Of a stretch of DNA of 64,000 nt, positions 47,214 through 60,756 are shown piece by piece; the stretch's first letter is position 1; each line of letters opens with the position of its first letter. Both the position numbers and the translations under genes were made by a program. Where the stretch lies: positions 17,564,001 through 17,628,000 of the forward strand of contig JAZBRS010000054.1 of NCBI GenBank assembly GCA_037176725.1. Reading direction: 5' to 3'. Below the pieces are notes generated by a model that searched no databases, had not been told where the DNA came from, and was given only the letters and a program-made list of their open reading frames with translations. This DNA is from Posidonia oceanica. Its lineage: Eukaryota; Streptophyta; Magnoliopsida; Alismatales; Posidoniaceae.

Positions 47214-48355
47214 TGTTAGAATCTTAGGCTTCTCTAAAGGGGGTGAATAGAGAATTAAGGTAAAATATGGAATTTAAACTTCTTATTCAACAAACATAAG
47301 CAATATATAAGTAAATGAAATTAAGTAAGGGATTTGGATATTAAACTATAAGTATGCAAAGAAGGGAATAAGAGAAAATTAGTGCACTAGTGATTTATAG
47401 TGGTTCAGCCTTCCTAGCTTAGTCCACTCCTCGAGAACCCCTCGAGAGTTTCCTTAATCCGATCTTATTCCGGTCAAGATCCTGTCGTTACACTCCTTGA
47501 CGAATCTTTGCCAAGCTCCGCAAAAACCATGGCCTTCCATTCTCACAACCAGAGAAGAACTTACACTAGAAATGAAAATTATAACTCTTTTCTCTTTTTT
47601 ACAATCTTCCAACCTCTTTTGGCAAGGTGGAACAGGAATGTGAATGAAGCTCTCTTGCTTGGGAATTTTTCTCACAAGATAGGAATGGAATGCTTGGAAA
47701 ATGATGGAGAATGAAGCTCTACAATGTGTGTATTTGATGTGCAATGAGCTTAGGATCACTTGTGTACCTTATACAGGTTTAAGGAGGTCCTATTTATAGG
47801 AAATGGCCAAGAATAAGATGTGAGTAAAGGCTATATTATTTCTCCCAACGTTCACAAACGGCTATATGTTCGGCATACCGAAATAATTCAATCGATCGAT
47901 TTACCTTTTGTAGTTTACAACAATCGTCCAATTCGATAGACCGAACATAATTCGGTGTGCTGAAATTGTTCTCAGTTGTAAGCCCGTTTGACCCAGATTT
48001 CGATATACCAAAAATATTTTGTATGTCGAAATGCCCTGTTTAAGCCCTATACTTAATGTTTTCAATGAATGGTTTTGGGACTTTGGCTATTTTTCTAAGG
48101 CATTATAGGGATATTTGGGAAACTATTACAAGTTCCTAAAAATACAATATATTACAATTATATGATACTTTAATTACATTAGAAACTTGGTCTCCAATCT
48201 TCAATTGATTCAACTTAAGAATGACTTAAGTTGCATTGATCTTCCACATAGATATCTTCTTTGCCAATTTCATCTTCTTCTTTTTCCAAAGTCCATGAGA
48301 ACTCTTTTTTGACCTCTTAAGAATGTTAACTCACAAATATATTTTGTTATCATCA
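47214..48355 (-). repeat. 5' LTR of the truncated Copia element
   Basis: The end at 47,214 (TCTAACA on the - strand) is fixed by the primer site. The start near 48,355 (TGATGATAACAAA on the - strand) is inferred from similar plant Copia LTR starts. The interior is AT-rich and non-coding; the 47,508-47,714 ORF is a chance reading. Confidence 0.55.
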
Positions 48356-49167
48356 AAATAGAAATGAAACAATTTTACCAACAAATCATAGGAGATAATT
48401 CGTCCCTTATTACTTCTTTCATTAGCATCTTGAGCTCAGAGTTTGCTATGAAAGATTTGGGAGAATTGCATCATTTCCTTGGAATTGAGGTTCAGAGATC
48501 TACGGAAGATTTGCAGCTTTGTCAAAGAAGATATGCTGAGTCTATTTTGAAGAAAGCTCATATGCTTAATTCTAAACCCATTAGTGCACCTATGGGTGTT
48601 AAGTCAAGAAATGTGCCTTCTTCTGAATTGTTTGCTCATCTTTCTGAATATAGAATGCTTGTTGGCTCATTGCAATATTTGACTCTTACTAGGCCTGATC
48701 TTAGTAATTCACTTAACTTTGTATGTCTGTATATGTAAGCTCCAACATTAGCTCATTTTCAGCTGGTTGAAAGAATTTTGCGCTATGTTGTTGGAATTTC
48801 TGATCTCGGTATGACAATAAGAGCAACCTCTACTCTAGATGTCTACTGCTTTTCTGATGTAGATTTGACAGGTTGTCCAGTTACAAGGCGCTCTACTTCT
48901 GGTTTTTGTGCTTCTTTGGGAGCTACTTGCATCTCTTGGAGTTCAAAGAAGCAACTTACCATCTCTCAGTTGTGGAGTACAGGTCAATGGCTTCTGTTGC
49001 TGCTACGCTTGCTTGTCTTGAGTTTATTCTAAGAGATCTTGGTGTTTTCCTGAAGAAATCACCTATTTTGTTTTGTGATAATCTCTAAGCTTTGAAGATG
49101 ACTTGTAATCCAATGTTCCATAGCAAGTCTAGGCACATTGCTTTAGATTTTTACTTTGACCTTTGAC

Positions 49168-49217
<50 letters not shown>

Positions 49218-49361
49218 GCCATTGGACAATTGCTTACCACATATGTTTCTTCTAAGAATCAGTTAGAACATATTTTAACTAACTAAGCCACTTCCCAAAG
49301 CTGATTTCAATGCTTTATATTCCAAACTTGGCTTAGTCTCTATGCCACCTTTGACAAGGAG
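48356..49361 (+). pseudogene. Copia pol fragment: end of RT and RNase H
   Basis: The + strand gives SSEFAMKDLGELHHFLGIEV (end of RVT_2), then RYAESILKKAHMLNSKPIS and LVGSLQYLTLTRPDLSNSLN. After a stop and frameshifts come RNase H pieces (DLTGCPVTRRSTSGFCASLG, ISWSSKKQLT, SVVEYRSMA). The frame ends with PLPKADFNALYSKLGLVS. A GA microsatellite (about 49,167-49,214) lies within the RNase H-downstream part. It is a 5'-truncated element in the orientation opposite to the pyruvate kinase gene. Confidence 0.85.
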
Positions 49362-49760
49362 TATTAGGACATTAAGATAGCATCATTAGTTTCCATTTGA
49401 TTAAAGATACATTTGTAATTAGTTAAGTGTCTACCACGTGACTTGTTATGAGTGGTTGGTCTATGACCACCATAATAAATTCTCTTATACTGTTAGATTG
49501 TTGTGCTTGGCAATCCAATATATAAAAGGTAATCACCTCTCATCATTGTTTGTGGTGAGAAGGCTTCCTCCATTCTTCGTTTCTGCTATTTCTTCATCCT
49601 CCATAGCAAGGAAAAACAATAGAAAATACAACAGCAAAGCTATGGTTTATAAGTATCAATATCAAAATGTAGGATACCAAAATCATCCCACAATAATGTA
49701 TGCGAGAATTCGGGTTAGGAAAACCTCAGTAAACCTATTCTGCGTCCCACAACATAATTT
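49362..49760 (+). repeat. Probable 3' LTR of the Copia pol fragment
   Basis: Just after the pol end and a short purine run (ACAAGGAG) comes TATTAGGACATTAAG, likely a mutated TGTTAGGACATT start. A TATA-like TATATAAAAGG is at about 49,520. The right border is not determined, and the stretch may include pyruvate kinase 3' flank. Confidence 0.4.
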
Positions 49761-49952
49761 ATGCAAGCATTTGGGTTGGGAAAATCACAGCCATCCCTCA
49801 CAATAAACCTATTCTGCAACTCAAAGATCAGTATTCAGCTGACTCAGTCAGCCTGCGATAAAATAGTAATGGTATCTCCACGAAGCTCTCTTGTAGGATC
49901 CAAAAAAACAGCAGATACTACGAACGACAATGTCTATCAAGAAAAACAGAAT

Positions 49953-52900
49953 TTAATCTTCCAGCTCAATAATCTTCACCACAGAAGCATCTCCCACTTT
50001 CTGGCAGACCACAACACGGTCATGTGACTTTATCACACCTGATGCCTTCCCGTGATCAAGGGCAACCTTCAGAACTGACTCATTTGTTGCACTTGTAGAT
50101 TCTGCCTGCAGAAGTAAAATATGTATAAGTTAGAAATTAAAACAATGTAATTAACCAGAGCAGGTATAAAAAGTAGATGGCAAGTATTCAGGTTGTATTT
50201 CTTGGATGTGTCATACCGTTCACGTCAGGATTTCCATTGGATGTCTGTGCCAATCAAAGAGTAGTGACAAGTTTATTGTTCATTTCACACGATGAACTTC
50301 GATGTGTTACAGATTAAACCTTAAACACTACAGATGGTAATGGACGGATTCAATTAGGTGGAAGTGATGTGTGTACACACTGATATACAAAGATCAAGCT
50401 ATAGACAAGACTAATATGTTTAAGCACAAGCTACTTATCTGCAGAGCAAACACAAGAAAAAGATCCATTATGATGAAGATGACCTCAAGTTACATGAGAC
50501 ACCTCTACCTTTCCTCTCTCAGCATTACCCATCTCCTCCCTAACCAAGCCAAGACTCAAAATATGCCCAACCTGAGCATTTATAAGATAAAGAGAGCCTA
50601 GGAACTCTGGCCATGCAGCTCTTTTTGGGTTTTTCTAAACCAAACAGGCAAAGAGACTTCTAGCCTAACAACGTGGACTACCAGGCCCAAACAGGACACT
50701 GATTATCACCATCTGTGTAAATGGTAAATATATATTAACAATTATCATCCTAAAGGCAACAAACACCATTTTTATTAGATTATATGAAAAATAACTTACA
50801 GGATGTCGGGGATCAGCCAGCATAGGGAAGAGACCTCTAACTATGAGTGACTGTCTTGCCTGCAAATTTCAAAAAAAAAATCCATAGCTCTCTTCAATAT
50901 TAATCAATTGACAAGTGGGTGACAAAGAATCAATAATATACCAAAAAATTATGCAGTAATTATGAAGGCTTTCCAAACTTTACTATTACCCATTCTCGGA
51001 TACCTTGTCACAAACAGTACATATGAAATATATAATTTTTTGAACGATCAGTACATATGAAATACATACTGTTAGTTTATGATATAAATTTTTTGAACAG
51101 TCAGTACATAAAACATACTGTTATTATGTGTTAGTTTTATGGGCTATTGGATATATCCATATACCTGTTTATGAGTTATTGGATATATCCATATAGATGG
51201 GTATATGGATATATCCAATAACACATAGATGATAAACCTAAAACATGCGACATGAAAAACTTGAATGACCATTACCCAGAAAAAGTAAGTAGGACAATTT
51301 GCCTGATACATAGATTAAATTTATGAGTCTGACATAGTAACCCCAGAAAGATCCAGGAGAAGAAATTTCTAGAGAGAGAGACCTGAAAGTGAATGAACCC
51401 CAGAAACTCAGAAAGAAAAAATTATGAGAGAGTTCTGCGAGTATTGAGAGAGAAGACATTATGAGAGATAAGCCTGAGAGTGAATAAACCCCATAACTCG
51501 AGAGAGAATGTCTACATAACGTTTAACATGCAAGATTCTGTGCAAAAATAATTGAATTAATCCATTTACCTCAAATGCACCAGTGAAACTCCACCTCAGC
51601 TGATTTGTTTTCAGCCGAGGGATGACAACGGATAAAACAGGCATTGTAGGTCTATATTTTGCAATCAGCCTGCATGATGGAAAAAAGAAAGCATTAATGA
51701 TTTTGTGGCTGCATGTGAAGTGTGCAGGTTTAACCACAACGGACAAGGTACACGAGATTTTCCAATGAGCACCTCGCGGCTCTTCCAGATGAAGTGAAGA
51801 CAATAATGACAGAAGCCTTTACTTTGATTGCTGCACGTACCTAGTTTAGTTCAAAGTCAAAGCTAGATTTCAATATACTGCCATAGATCTACAGTAGATG
51901 AAACAGCATGAATGAACATTTATGGGGACATACCGCAGATGAAGCTATGGACTCTAAGTGAGTCATGGGTTCCCCAACATATTTCACTGTCTTTTTAAAG
52001 TACAAATCTTGGTTGAAAACCTTCTCAGCCTGCATGGTCATTTGGTTGAGAGGAACTAAACACAAATATGTTCATGACAAGAACAACAGGGCATCAAGAC
52101 AACTAAATCTGTAGGTCATCTTTCACAAATGAAGTGAATTATCTGCAAGTGAACATGCTATTTGAAAATTTTATAGAAGTATAAACACACAAAGAGCTAT
52201 CAGGATTCAGGAAGATGTTCCAATTGATTTAGGAGAATCGAAATGCTTCTCCAAAATTTTATTTACTTATTTATTACCCCCAGCCATTTCCCTGTTATTC
52301 TAAATCAATCACCATCAACTTGATCGATAAACAAAGTCAATGATAAGATCTATACAATGCACTACGAAGTTTTCTGGTCACTTGATGGATTGGTATCTCA
52401 CCTTTCATTAAAAAAACGCATCATGGAATGTATCAATAGCAAAAGATAAAAACAAAAAAAGCAATACAGGATATAATTAAGAATTTCAAAATATATATAG
52501 TAACAGAGTGGTAGATGGAAAAAACTTTTTAATAGGCCCAATTATCTAAATGAATCTATTACTTATAGAAATGATTGCAGGGGTTGCGGAAATTCAAGAA
52601 ACCAGACTACCACAGCTGAAAGCACTGAAATGGCTGCCAAAAGTCTTGTTAAAGCAGTTTATACACAATCAGAGTCATTTTATTGAGTCATTTCAATCAA
52701 AACTAGTTAAACCATATAATGCATTCAAGATTATGACAGTAAATTGTTTACACTAGGCATTTTAAGCAAGGGTGTTATAATTACAAATCAATACAGAATT
52801 TCGCAGCTAGATAACGAGAATAAACTTGAGAGCTCAGACAACATTTTCCCAAAATTGGAATTTATGCCGTAAGCCTTGGGATAGAAGACAGATAAACAAA

Positions 52901-55413
52901 TTATTTATTAAGAGAACTAGTGAATATTGAAAATAAGGATATGTGGCTAAAACACCTTATGAGTGGACAATGATAGAGTAGATGATCAACAATTTTGAGA
53001 CAAAGGTCCAAGGAAGTGATGGATGCGGATGTTCCAAAAATTAAGTTAACACGTAAATCTATACCAGATTGGCAATTATAATCCAATCTTTAAATATGTA
53101 TAATCTCCCTCCTAAGCAGCAGCAAGTAACAAGCAAAGAAATTCAAATTCAAGGCTATTGCACTATCCAAATTGAATACCTCAGCACATATTTTTCCAAC
53201 AATAGAGATGGTTTCAACAGGATATAACCCACGAAGAGTCTCAGCACCCAAAAGAATGGCGTCACTTCCTGAAATCAATCAGAAAAAAAAAGAATCATAC
53301 AAAACTTCAACATAATAATATAATTTTTTAGAAAGGATCCAAACAGTTGGCTTTGTTAGAAAGAGATCTACTAGACTAGAAAATACCATCCAATACTGCA
53401 TTGGCAACATCGGTTGCCTCTGCACGTGTTGGCCTCAAGTTGTCCGTCATGCTGTCCACAACACGGGTGACTACTGCAGGTTTGCCAGCCATGTTGCATT
53501 TATAAACAGCAGCCTTTTGGAATAAGAACACCTACAATTTAGCAGTAAGCATGAGTTCAGTAACATAATAAAGCAGGCCCATAAAATCTAAGAAAGATAA
53601 CTGACCGAGAGACAGAAGAAGAAACATCTTCATCTTATAAACTAAGAAAAAATTCCAGAGTAAATAGAAGCATCCTAAGCCACTCCATGAATTAAACAAA
53701 TCTTGGTATCAAGAAGATGTAAATAATGCAATCCCAGCCAAAACAAAAGAAAAGTGCAAAATTTTAATTATCAAAGGAATAATACCAAGCTTTGATGAAC
53801 TTTGACCAGCCAGCACACTAATGGATTAGTGTGCATGACTATATTAATATTAGAGTTCAACATGCGTTAGAGATGAGAAAATGGGGACTTCAGAAAGATC
53901 AAAAGTACTGCTCATACCGCAACAACTTCAGTAGAGGCTTTTCAAAAGCCTTCCTATAAAAGATAAGTTACTTGTCCTTAGGTTACCACATGTTTGGCTA
54001 GTGCCACGGTACAAAACTTGGCACCAAATTCAAAGAATTCAATTTTATTTTCTTATACTTGGTCCTCATTATTAACCAATTGACATTACATTTGGGGTGA
54101 GATAAGGCCACATAACAAAAGTGTAACTAATGTTTAAGACACACTACCCATCACTACATCACAAAAGCAAGAAAAAACAAACAAGGAAGTAGGAAAGCAG
54201 AAGTTTCAATTGTCGAAGAAAAACTATTCAATTTAGGATTCATTTGGAACTGCATTGAGCAAAAAACGTTTTTGATCAAAAGCCAACTTTGTGGTATCAG
54301 CTATATATTTAGTTGAAAACCATAGAAAAGTTGGTCACTGCTTCAAAATGACACTAGAAGAAAGGCATGTTTGGAACAACTTTTCCTCGAAAAACTCTTC
54401 CAATCAAAACCTACAACCTGCAGTTAAAAATGCAGTTCCAAATGAAGGAGTCCTTTTCCCCCATGAGTAAACTTCGTAATAGACTAACTGAAGAATTTGC
54501 CCTTAAATTTCATGGAAATTTAATGCACAAAGAGTGATTTTCCATTACACTTTGCATAAGGAACAAATTCAGCAAGAAAATATTAAAATCAAATTCTAAA
54601 GATTTATGATACTCAAAAAATTGCTCTTAATTTTTGAAAGTCCATTTGCCTAAGAACAATTGCTGCAGCCAACATAACAGCTTGGATACCTAGTTCAAAG
54701 TGAATTTGGTGAATGTATTTTGAAACTAATGGGCATTGCATAAGTGCATAGGCCAGCCCAATTCTCAGTTCCACTGCATCAAAAATCAATTTCTAATATC
54801 CAAATAATACCCATATCATGACTAGAGGCGTATGTAAAATAAATGCAACAAGGGACCCAACCTTCTCTGGAGGAAGATCTATTCCCAAATTTCCACGTGA
54901 AAGTATTATACCATCTGCTTCACGTAGAATCTCATCAAAATGAGTCAAACCCTGCAAGATAACAGTAGATTGCAATTGGAAATCTGAAAACTCCTACAGT
55001 AAGTACAGAAGAAAATATAATATCTCTGCACAAGACCTCGATATTTTCAATTTTTGCGAAAATCTGAGCTTGGTGAAGGTCTCCCAACTTTGAAAGAAAC
55101 TCCCGTGCCTGCATTGGACAGGATGCTTATTAGTCTACAAAGGTCTAAAAACGGAACAGCTAGATTTAGTATATGTTATTTGATCTATATACTAGATGCA
55201 TACTGAACAATAAACTAAAAGAGTAACTTATTTCAAGATTCTCAATTAAGTAGCCTACCAAGATGCAAGCATAAATTGCAAGTCACTAGAAGTATAAAAT
55301 AATTAGCACAACCAAAATACAACCAGTCTTACATGTCGCACATCTTCTGCATGTCTGGTATAGGATAATGAGAGAAAGTCAATATTGTTCCGAACACCCC
55401 ACTTATTTATAAC
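49953..55413 (-). CDS. Cytosolic pyruvate kinase, C-terminal ten exons (5' part outside window)
   Basis: Pyruvate kinase makes pyruvate and ATP from phosphoenolpyruvate and ADP, the last glycolytic step. Exons on the - strand, 5' to 3': 55413-55333, 55108-55037, 54951-54862, 53531-53387, 53268-53180, 52029-51934, 51840-51773, 51669-51570, 50859-50800, 50105-49953. All borders are GT-AG, phases agree, and 954 nt encode 317 residues plus stop. Signatures in order: [20 protein letters not shown], the active-site block [18 protein letters not shown] with the catalytic Lys, [36 protein letters not shown] with [20 protein letters not shown], and [15 protein letters not shown]. The C-terminal domain follows, ending [14 protein letters not shown]. 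The sequence fits the plant cytosolic type with GAETLRG. N-terminal exons are not found before 64,000; the intron beyond 55,413 contains a Copia element. Confidence 0.93.
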
Positions 55414-56127
55414 CTGAAATGATAGTTTGTGGCAAAGAAAATCAAAGGCATTACATGTCCGCAAACAAAAAAAAACAAATAATATTTGTCAAGCTTGTTC
55501 ATATTTCAAAGACCTGCCTCAGAAATATAATAGGAACTTAGTCATTGCAATGCCAAAGGCTATAAGAAATCTACAGCTGCCAAAATGCAATTTAGATTCT
55601 CCAACAAGTGTGCAATTCAAATTAAGGAATAATAAAAAACTATATACCCTGGGAAAGTCAACTACTCAACTCTCCAGTCTACCTTTAAAACAGCACCATC
55701 ACTAGAGCTATGTTTAAAATTTTAATCAGTGGGAAAGAAATATAAATAACAAACAGAGTAAAGGTGACATGGAAAATAAGATTGTCTTAAATCATAAAAC
55801 AGAAACATGTATTTAAGACATACACCTTTAAAGAATGGGAAAAAACATTATACTCTATGTATGCTCAGCCCAACATGTAGAACAAGTAATACTTTCTCAC
55901 ACTCAACAAGATCTAGACTAAAGTCCTAATCCAATCAGTCACTAACACCAAAAGGACCTTAAACCATTACTAAATGTCCCAATTGCACACTTTACCTTCA
56001 CATTAGAAAATACTATGTTTCTTGCAAGTCAAACCACCTTCAAAAAAAGGCGCAACTGCATGAAGCATCATCAAGAAGAATTTAAAGCTTTGAAGCTCTG
56101 ATGCCTCTTTGCCTGGGTTGAAGACAT

Positions 56128-56261
56128 TGTTAGAGAAAATAATGTTTATGCCTCATCAACTAAGAGTTACAAGTATATATATGTAGGTATTAATAGAAAT
56201 ATGGTTATATGGATATCCAATAACTCGTATAACTACTAATAACCTATTATCTCACTTAACA
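56128..56261 (-). repeat. 3' LTR of the Copia element
   Basis: Begins TGTTAGAGAAAATAATG and ends ...CTCACTTAACA in + orientation, matching both upstream LTR copies apart from a few changes. Confidence 0.85.
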
Positions 56262-56301
56262 CTCTTCCTTAAGTTGAAGCATATTTATTTGTCATGCTCA
56301 A

Positions 56302-56880
56302 TTAGTTACAAAGAAACTCAAAAACAACCCAAGCTAGACCCTTGATGAAGATATCTGCAAGCTGCTCAAAAGAAGAAACATATGGAGTTGAAATGATCCC
56401 TTTCATAATTGTATCTCTCACATAGTGACAGTCAAGTTCAATATGTTTTGTCTTCTCATGGAAAACAGGATTATTAACAATGAATATGGCCACTTGGTTA
56501 TCACAATGCATAAACATAGGTGTTTGCACTAGTACACCTAACTCTGTCAAAAGAAACTTAAGCTGAATCATTTCATATAGTCTATTATGAATCTGTATTC
56601 AGCTTCTGCACTGACCTGGATACCACCTTCTATTTCTTACTTCTCCAAGATTCCCCCTTAATATAGGCACAATAACTTGATGTAGATTTTCTATCTTCCT
56701 TGTCTCGTGCATAACTAGAATCAGAGTAGACTTCAATTTTAATATGTTCATGCTTTTGGTAAATGAGATCTTTTCCTGGTGTGTCCTTAATGCATGCTAG
56801 TACATGTAATGCATGAACTGACTAAGGTTCTTTATACTTGATGGTGTAAACCCATCTACAGCCAACAACAGAAGCATCTA
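56302..56880 (-). pseudogene. Copia RNase H end and RT edge
   Basis: The - strand shows VGCRWVYTIKYKE (start of RVT_2), then after a break KSTSSYCAYIKG, then MHCDNQVAIFIVNNPVFHEK, KHIELDCHYVRD and QLADIFIKGL of Copia RNase H. Nearly the whole RT between the first and later parts is absent. Confidence 0.8.
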
Positions 56881-56887
56881 CTGGACG

Positions 56888-58584
56888 AGAAAATGGGGTG
56901 GATGAAGATGAAATAGTCAGCGCTTCCACAACGTCGACGACTTGATGTGATCGCCACTCGTCGATGGGCTGACAAGACGCCTGAGGGGAGATGTGGAAGA
57001 TGTGGGTCGTCGGCTCACTGGATCAACGATAGGGTGCTGTCCAGTGGCATCCTCGTGCTAGAAAGCAAGTTCCTTTCCTTCAAAACAACAAGAATAGATC
57101 TGGATAAGTCTGAGTGTAGTAAATAGATTAGATAAGCGAGAAATAACATAAACAAAAGCAGCTAATACTAACCAGGGTGGTTCCCTGCATGCAAATACAA
57201 TGGGTCCTATCTAAGAAATGCAAAATGAAATAAAATAGATTGGAAGAAATACTCCCTTCACTCTCGTGCTATGAGCTGTGGGATGAGGAAGTGGAGGCAC
57301 GATCGGAACTCCAGCTAGGCTCGGAATCTCTAGAATCTAGGCTTGATGATGATCTCTAGGATCTAGAATTTCTCGATGGATTTAGATAGAGTGGGGACTA
57401 AGGATCTCTCAAGGTCTTTTTCTTACTCTCTCTTACATTTGCCTTTCTAGATCTATGGACCTCAGGAGATGATTCTGACTCTTTTTCTCTCTCCGAAGAT
57501 CACTCTTACTCTTAGATTTTTTTCCACCCCTTGAGCACTGACTCTCGGGGTCTATTTATAGATACGTAAGGGCACGAGTCGATCAGATCTAGGAAGATTC
57601 TAGAAAAAATAGATATTTATAGTAAGTCGCCGAATGTAGCGGCGACAAGCACAAATATCTCCAATTAATGACGTAGAGGCACGCTGACCGAGTCAATGAA
57701 GGAGTCCACGTTAACAAATCGCCACTCACACTGGCGCCTGAGACTCAGATAATTCCGTTTGACTAGGTCAGAGATGTCCACGTTAGCAAGTCGCCAGTGG
57801 CACAAGCGCCTAGCTAATGTACGGACGAGATGAAAGATTAGATCTGAAGGACCCAGATGAGTCCACGATATCTACTCGCCGCTGCCAACGGTGCTCAGAC
57901 TCTGGTGTTCTCGGTTGACCAAGTCAAAGAACATCCACGTCAGCTAGCCGCCTCTCTCACCAGTGCCTGGCTGTTGGAGTATTCTAGACTGATTTTAAAT
58001 GTGTTTTTTAATGTAAATGATATTTAATGCATTTAACACATTGAAAACGTGTCAAAATCGAGATAAAAATCTGATACTACTTAGAATTTTCTAAATTGTT
58101 CCTTAATAAATCATTTTTATATGATATATAAGTTATACCATATATTAAATGCTTAGAAATGGCGCCGGCACATGCTAGTTGCCATTCTGAATGGCGCTTA
58201 GACATGTCACCGCTTATAGTGGCAACGAGCTTGTCTTTTTGCATTTTTAGCTTTGTCTTTTATTTTAATCCAGAGAAACATGTTAAAAGTCCGGAAAAAC
58301 TTCAGAAATTCTATGGAATCATAAAAACATCTTATTTAACTCAAATCTACCACTAATTTGAGTAGAAACAAAGAGTATTCAAGATACTCAGACCAGCCAC
58401 TAGTCTGGGTAAGTTAATTCTGCCACAGCTAACGACCTTGAGTTAAGTAAAATCAAGCGATGCTTTTAAACAAATCACGGAAATCCGGAAAATGTGTTAC
58501 TATGCCTTAGTTGTGCGATCTAGGACACCTCAGAGGTTCCTATCCTTAAAGAATTTTGGGAAATACGAAAATGGAATATCTACA
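56888..58584 (-). repeat. Gypsy LTR of the same family as element A, reverse orientation
   Basis: On the - strand it starts TGTAGATATTCC, preceded by the polypurine tract AAGGAGGGACATC (58,585-58,597 on +), so it is a 3' LTR. It is collinear with 17,633-18,060 and with 22,560-23,170 of element A, including the TATA region (about 57,555) and the ...CCACTGGACAGCACCCT part. The end near 56,888 is close to the expected LTR end but joins Copia sequence without a clear CA. It carries hairpin units at 57,626, 57,718, 57,790, 57,875, 57,947, 58,178 and 58,206. Confidence 0.75.
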
Positions 58585-59521
58585 GATGTCCCTCCTTGAA
58601 GTTGATCTTGACACAAGATCGACTCCAAAGTAAGAACGATGTCCCATTAAACATTTCCTGAAAAGAGGAGTTCTGTCTCAAACAATCCGCCACTAGGATA
58701 ACTAAAAGAAAAAATGAGTGAACCGATTCGATTTCGGAAGATTGTCCCACAGCCAAATGGTTCGATTAAAATACCGTCATATTGAAGACTCAGGCAAGGA
58801 GGGGTCACGCCGATTTCGGAGCTGTTTGTCGCAGCCGGTGTCATGACCAGGTCAACCATGTAGAGATACTTCAACAAGACAGGAATTAAGGAGGAAATCG
58901 TGGAGATTTACCCTGTCACGATCGAAAAGGAGTTTAGCAACTTGTTTGAAACTTTACTCATATTAGAATTGATAAAAGGATAAGTAGAAATTGATTGGCT
59001 TTGAGAGGATCACTTATCCTAAGGGTTTCTAATACTCATGAAGAACATTTGCTCCGTGTGTACTCCACTTTCGATGATATGAGAAATAATACATGGATGC
59101 ATGATTCAAGCAAACAAATGCAAATACAAGGTCAACACCCAATGCAATGAATGATCTATATACTAAGTTAGGCCGACCGAGTACGGTTGGTCTCAAATCA
59201 TATGGACATATGTGAAATGAATGAATATAATTTGTTGTAGTCAAGTGTTTTCCATTCTTGAGTGTGACCAGTACTCTCGAGAAAGGACCGTCGTCTCACA
59301 ACTCGATTTGGTAAGTAAAGAAGTTCCATGCATAAAGAATCGGGTGAGGGAGTGAATCCTTCACCTGCCAAACCGATGTTTACCTTTTGGTCGAAGCAAT
59401 TGTGTCTGTAAACACCGTATGAACTCTTAAGGTGCGAGCTCGTTCTTCAGCTTTGTTCTCAGTTGGTAGCACCATCTTTCACAGAGGAGTGCTATACGAG
59501 GCAATTTGACAGGACTTCCTG
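58585..59521. other. Gypsy internal remnant, non-coding
   Basis: The first bases are the polypurine tract of the neighbouring reverse-strand LTR. The rest has only short ORFs with no recognised domain. The junction between reverse-oriented Gypsy sequence and the forward ORF region downstream is somewhere here. Confidence 0.45.
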
Positions 59522-60696
59522 ATGAAGTCACCTATCGCTCCTGTGCTTGTCCTCATTGCCGTTTTATTTGGCGCCTACTGTAGTCACCTGGTGCTGCGAC
59601 GGCAACCTATCTTTCCGTTATTTTGTCTCAGAAATCCGTTTTATCCTCCGTTTCCTCGACAGGATAGGATAAAAGGGACCGAACTTGTCGTACCGGGGAA
59701 TATTTTGCACAATCAGGCTTTTTCCATTAACTCTGAAGCTTCCCTCCTTCTCCTCCTCGACCTTTACTGTGGAGAAGGTGGTTGACGTCCCTAATCACCT
59801 AATTCGAGCATTCCGTAAGGATCAAGTATGTTCTTCTCCCTTGCCCTTTTTGTTTCCGTGTTTCCTGCTTGTTTCTGATTGTTCATCTGTGGTAGGCCAT
59901 AGTAAATCTTACTAGATGTCCGAATTTTCATAACTCCTTCCGGTATACTATGCCTTGGGTGTCATTCTTAAGTAACCAGGTAGAGAACAATAGACATCTC
60001 TTCGGATCTAGTGGTTTTGACAAACTCTTTGATTTGATTCGTACTCCTGGCCATTACTGCACGTCCTGATGGCTTTCTGGAACAACTCCTCCAACACCTT
60101 CAACCTTTCTTATAGGGAGACCTTGATTTCGTATGAGGAAGCAACTTCCTTGCTTAGGCTAGCAACGGAATCCACTGAAGCAGCAGATGATCGCTTTGCC
60201 ATCTCTGTTGAAACTGTGAGTTCCAAGAAGATAGATTGGTATTTAAGAAAAGATCAGGAGGCTGGTAAGGCTTTGGTGTACTCGAGGAGGCTCTTCCATC
60301 GAGGCTTGTGGGAGATCCTTAGTACCCGACAGCTTGCTGAGACTGAACTGAGAATCTGTCTGTTTGTAGCTGTTGGTGGGCTTGCATTATTTGCTAATGA
60401 AAACTTTATACTGGATCTTCATCACATGGATCTCCTCATGTTAATGGCTGCTCGACCAGATTTGTATTTGACTCCTGCTGTGTTGGCATAAACTATGGAG
60501 GGACTCACTAGTGCCTCTTGCTCAGGGAAGTTCTTTGGCTCTCCACTATTACTGCATAGGTGGTTCATGTCTCACTGCTGCTATTATGCAGATTTTGCTG
60601 GATTAAGTTTTTATGACTACATACTTCGCCTTGACCACTTATCATTGCAGGACTTTGATTTTGTGCCAAAACCGCCTGGAGCTCACAAGGCATGAG
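59522..60696 (+). pseudogene. DUF7745-like accessory ORF of a Tat-type retrotransposon, broken
   Basis: Three reading-frame pieces lie on the + strand. The middle one (60,069-60,491, 140 codons) has AFWNNSSNTFNLSYRETLIS and YEEATSLLRLA, followed by LAETELRICLFVAVGGLALF and DLYLTPAVLA. The next (60,495-60,695) has GSPLLLHRWFMSHC. This order (W..F...PT.EE...LL, then a GL.LF segment, P..LA, and LL..W..SH) matches what I recall of the DUF7745 domain found upstream of gag in plant Tat/Ogre-like elements. The first piece (59,522-59,785) is not recognised. A single stop at 60,489 separates the two main parts. Confidence 0.55.
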
Positions 60697-60756
60697 TGAT
60701 GAGCATAACTCAAAGCCGTCTCGAACTTGTCTTGGTGGGGGCTACCTCATTTATAC

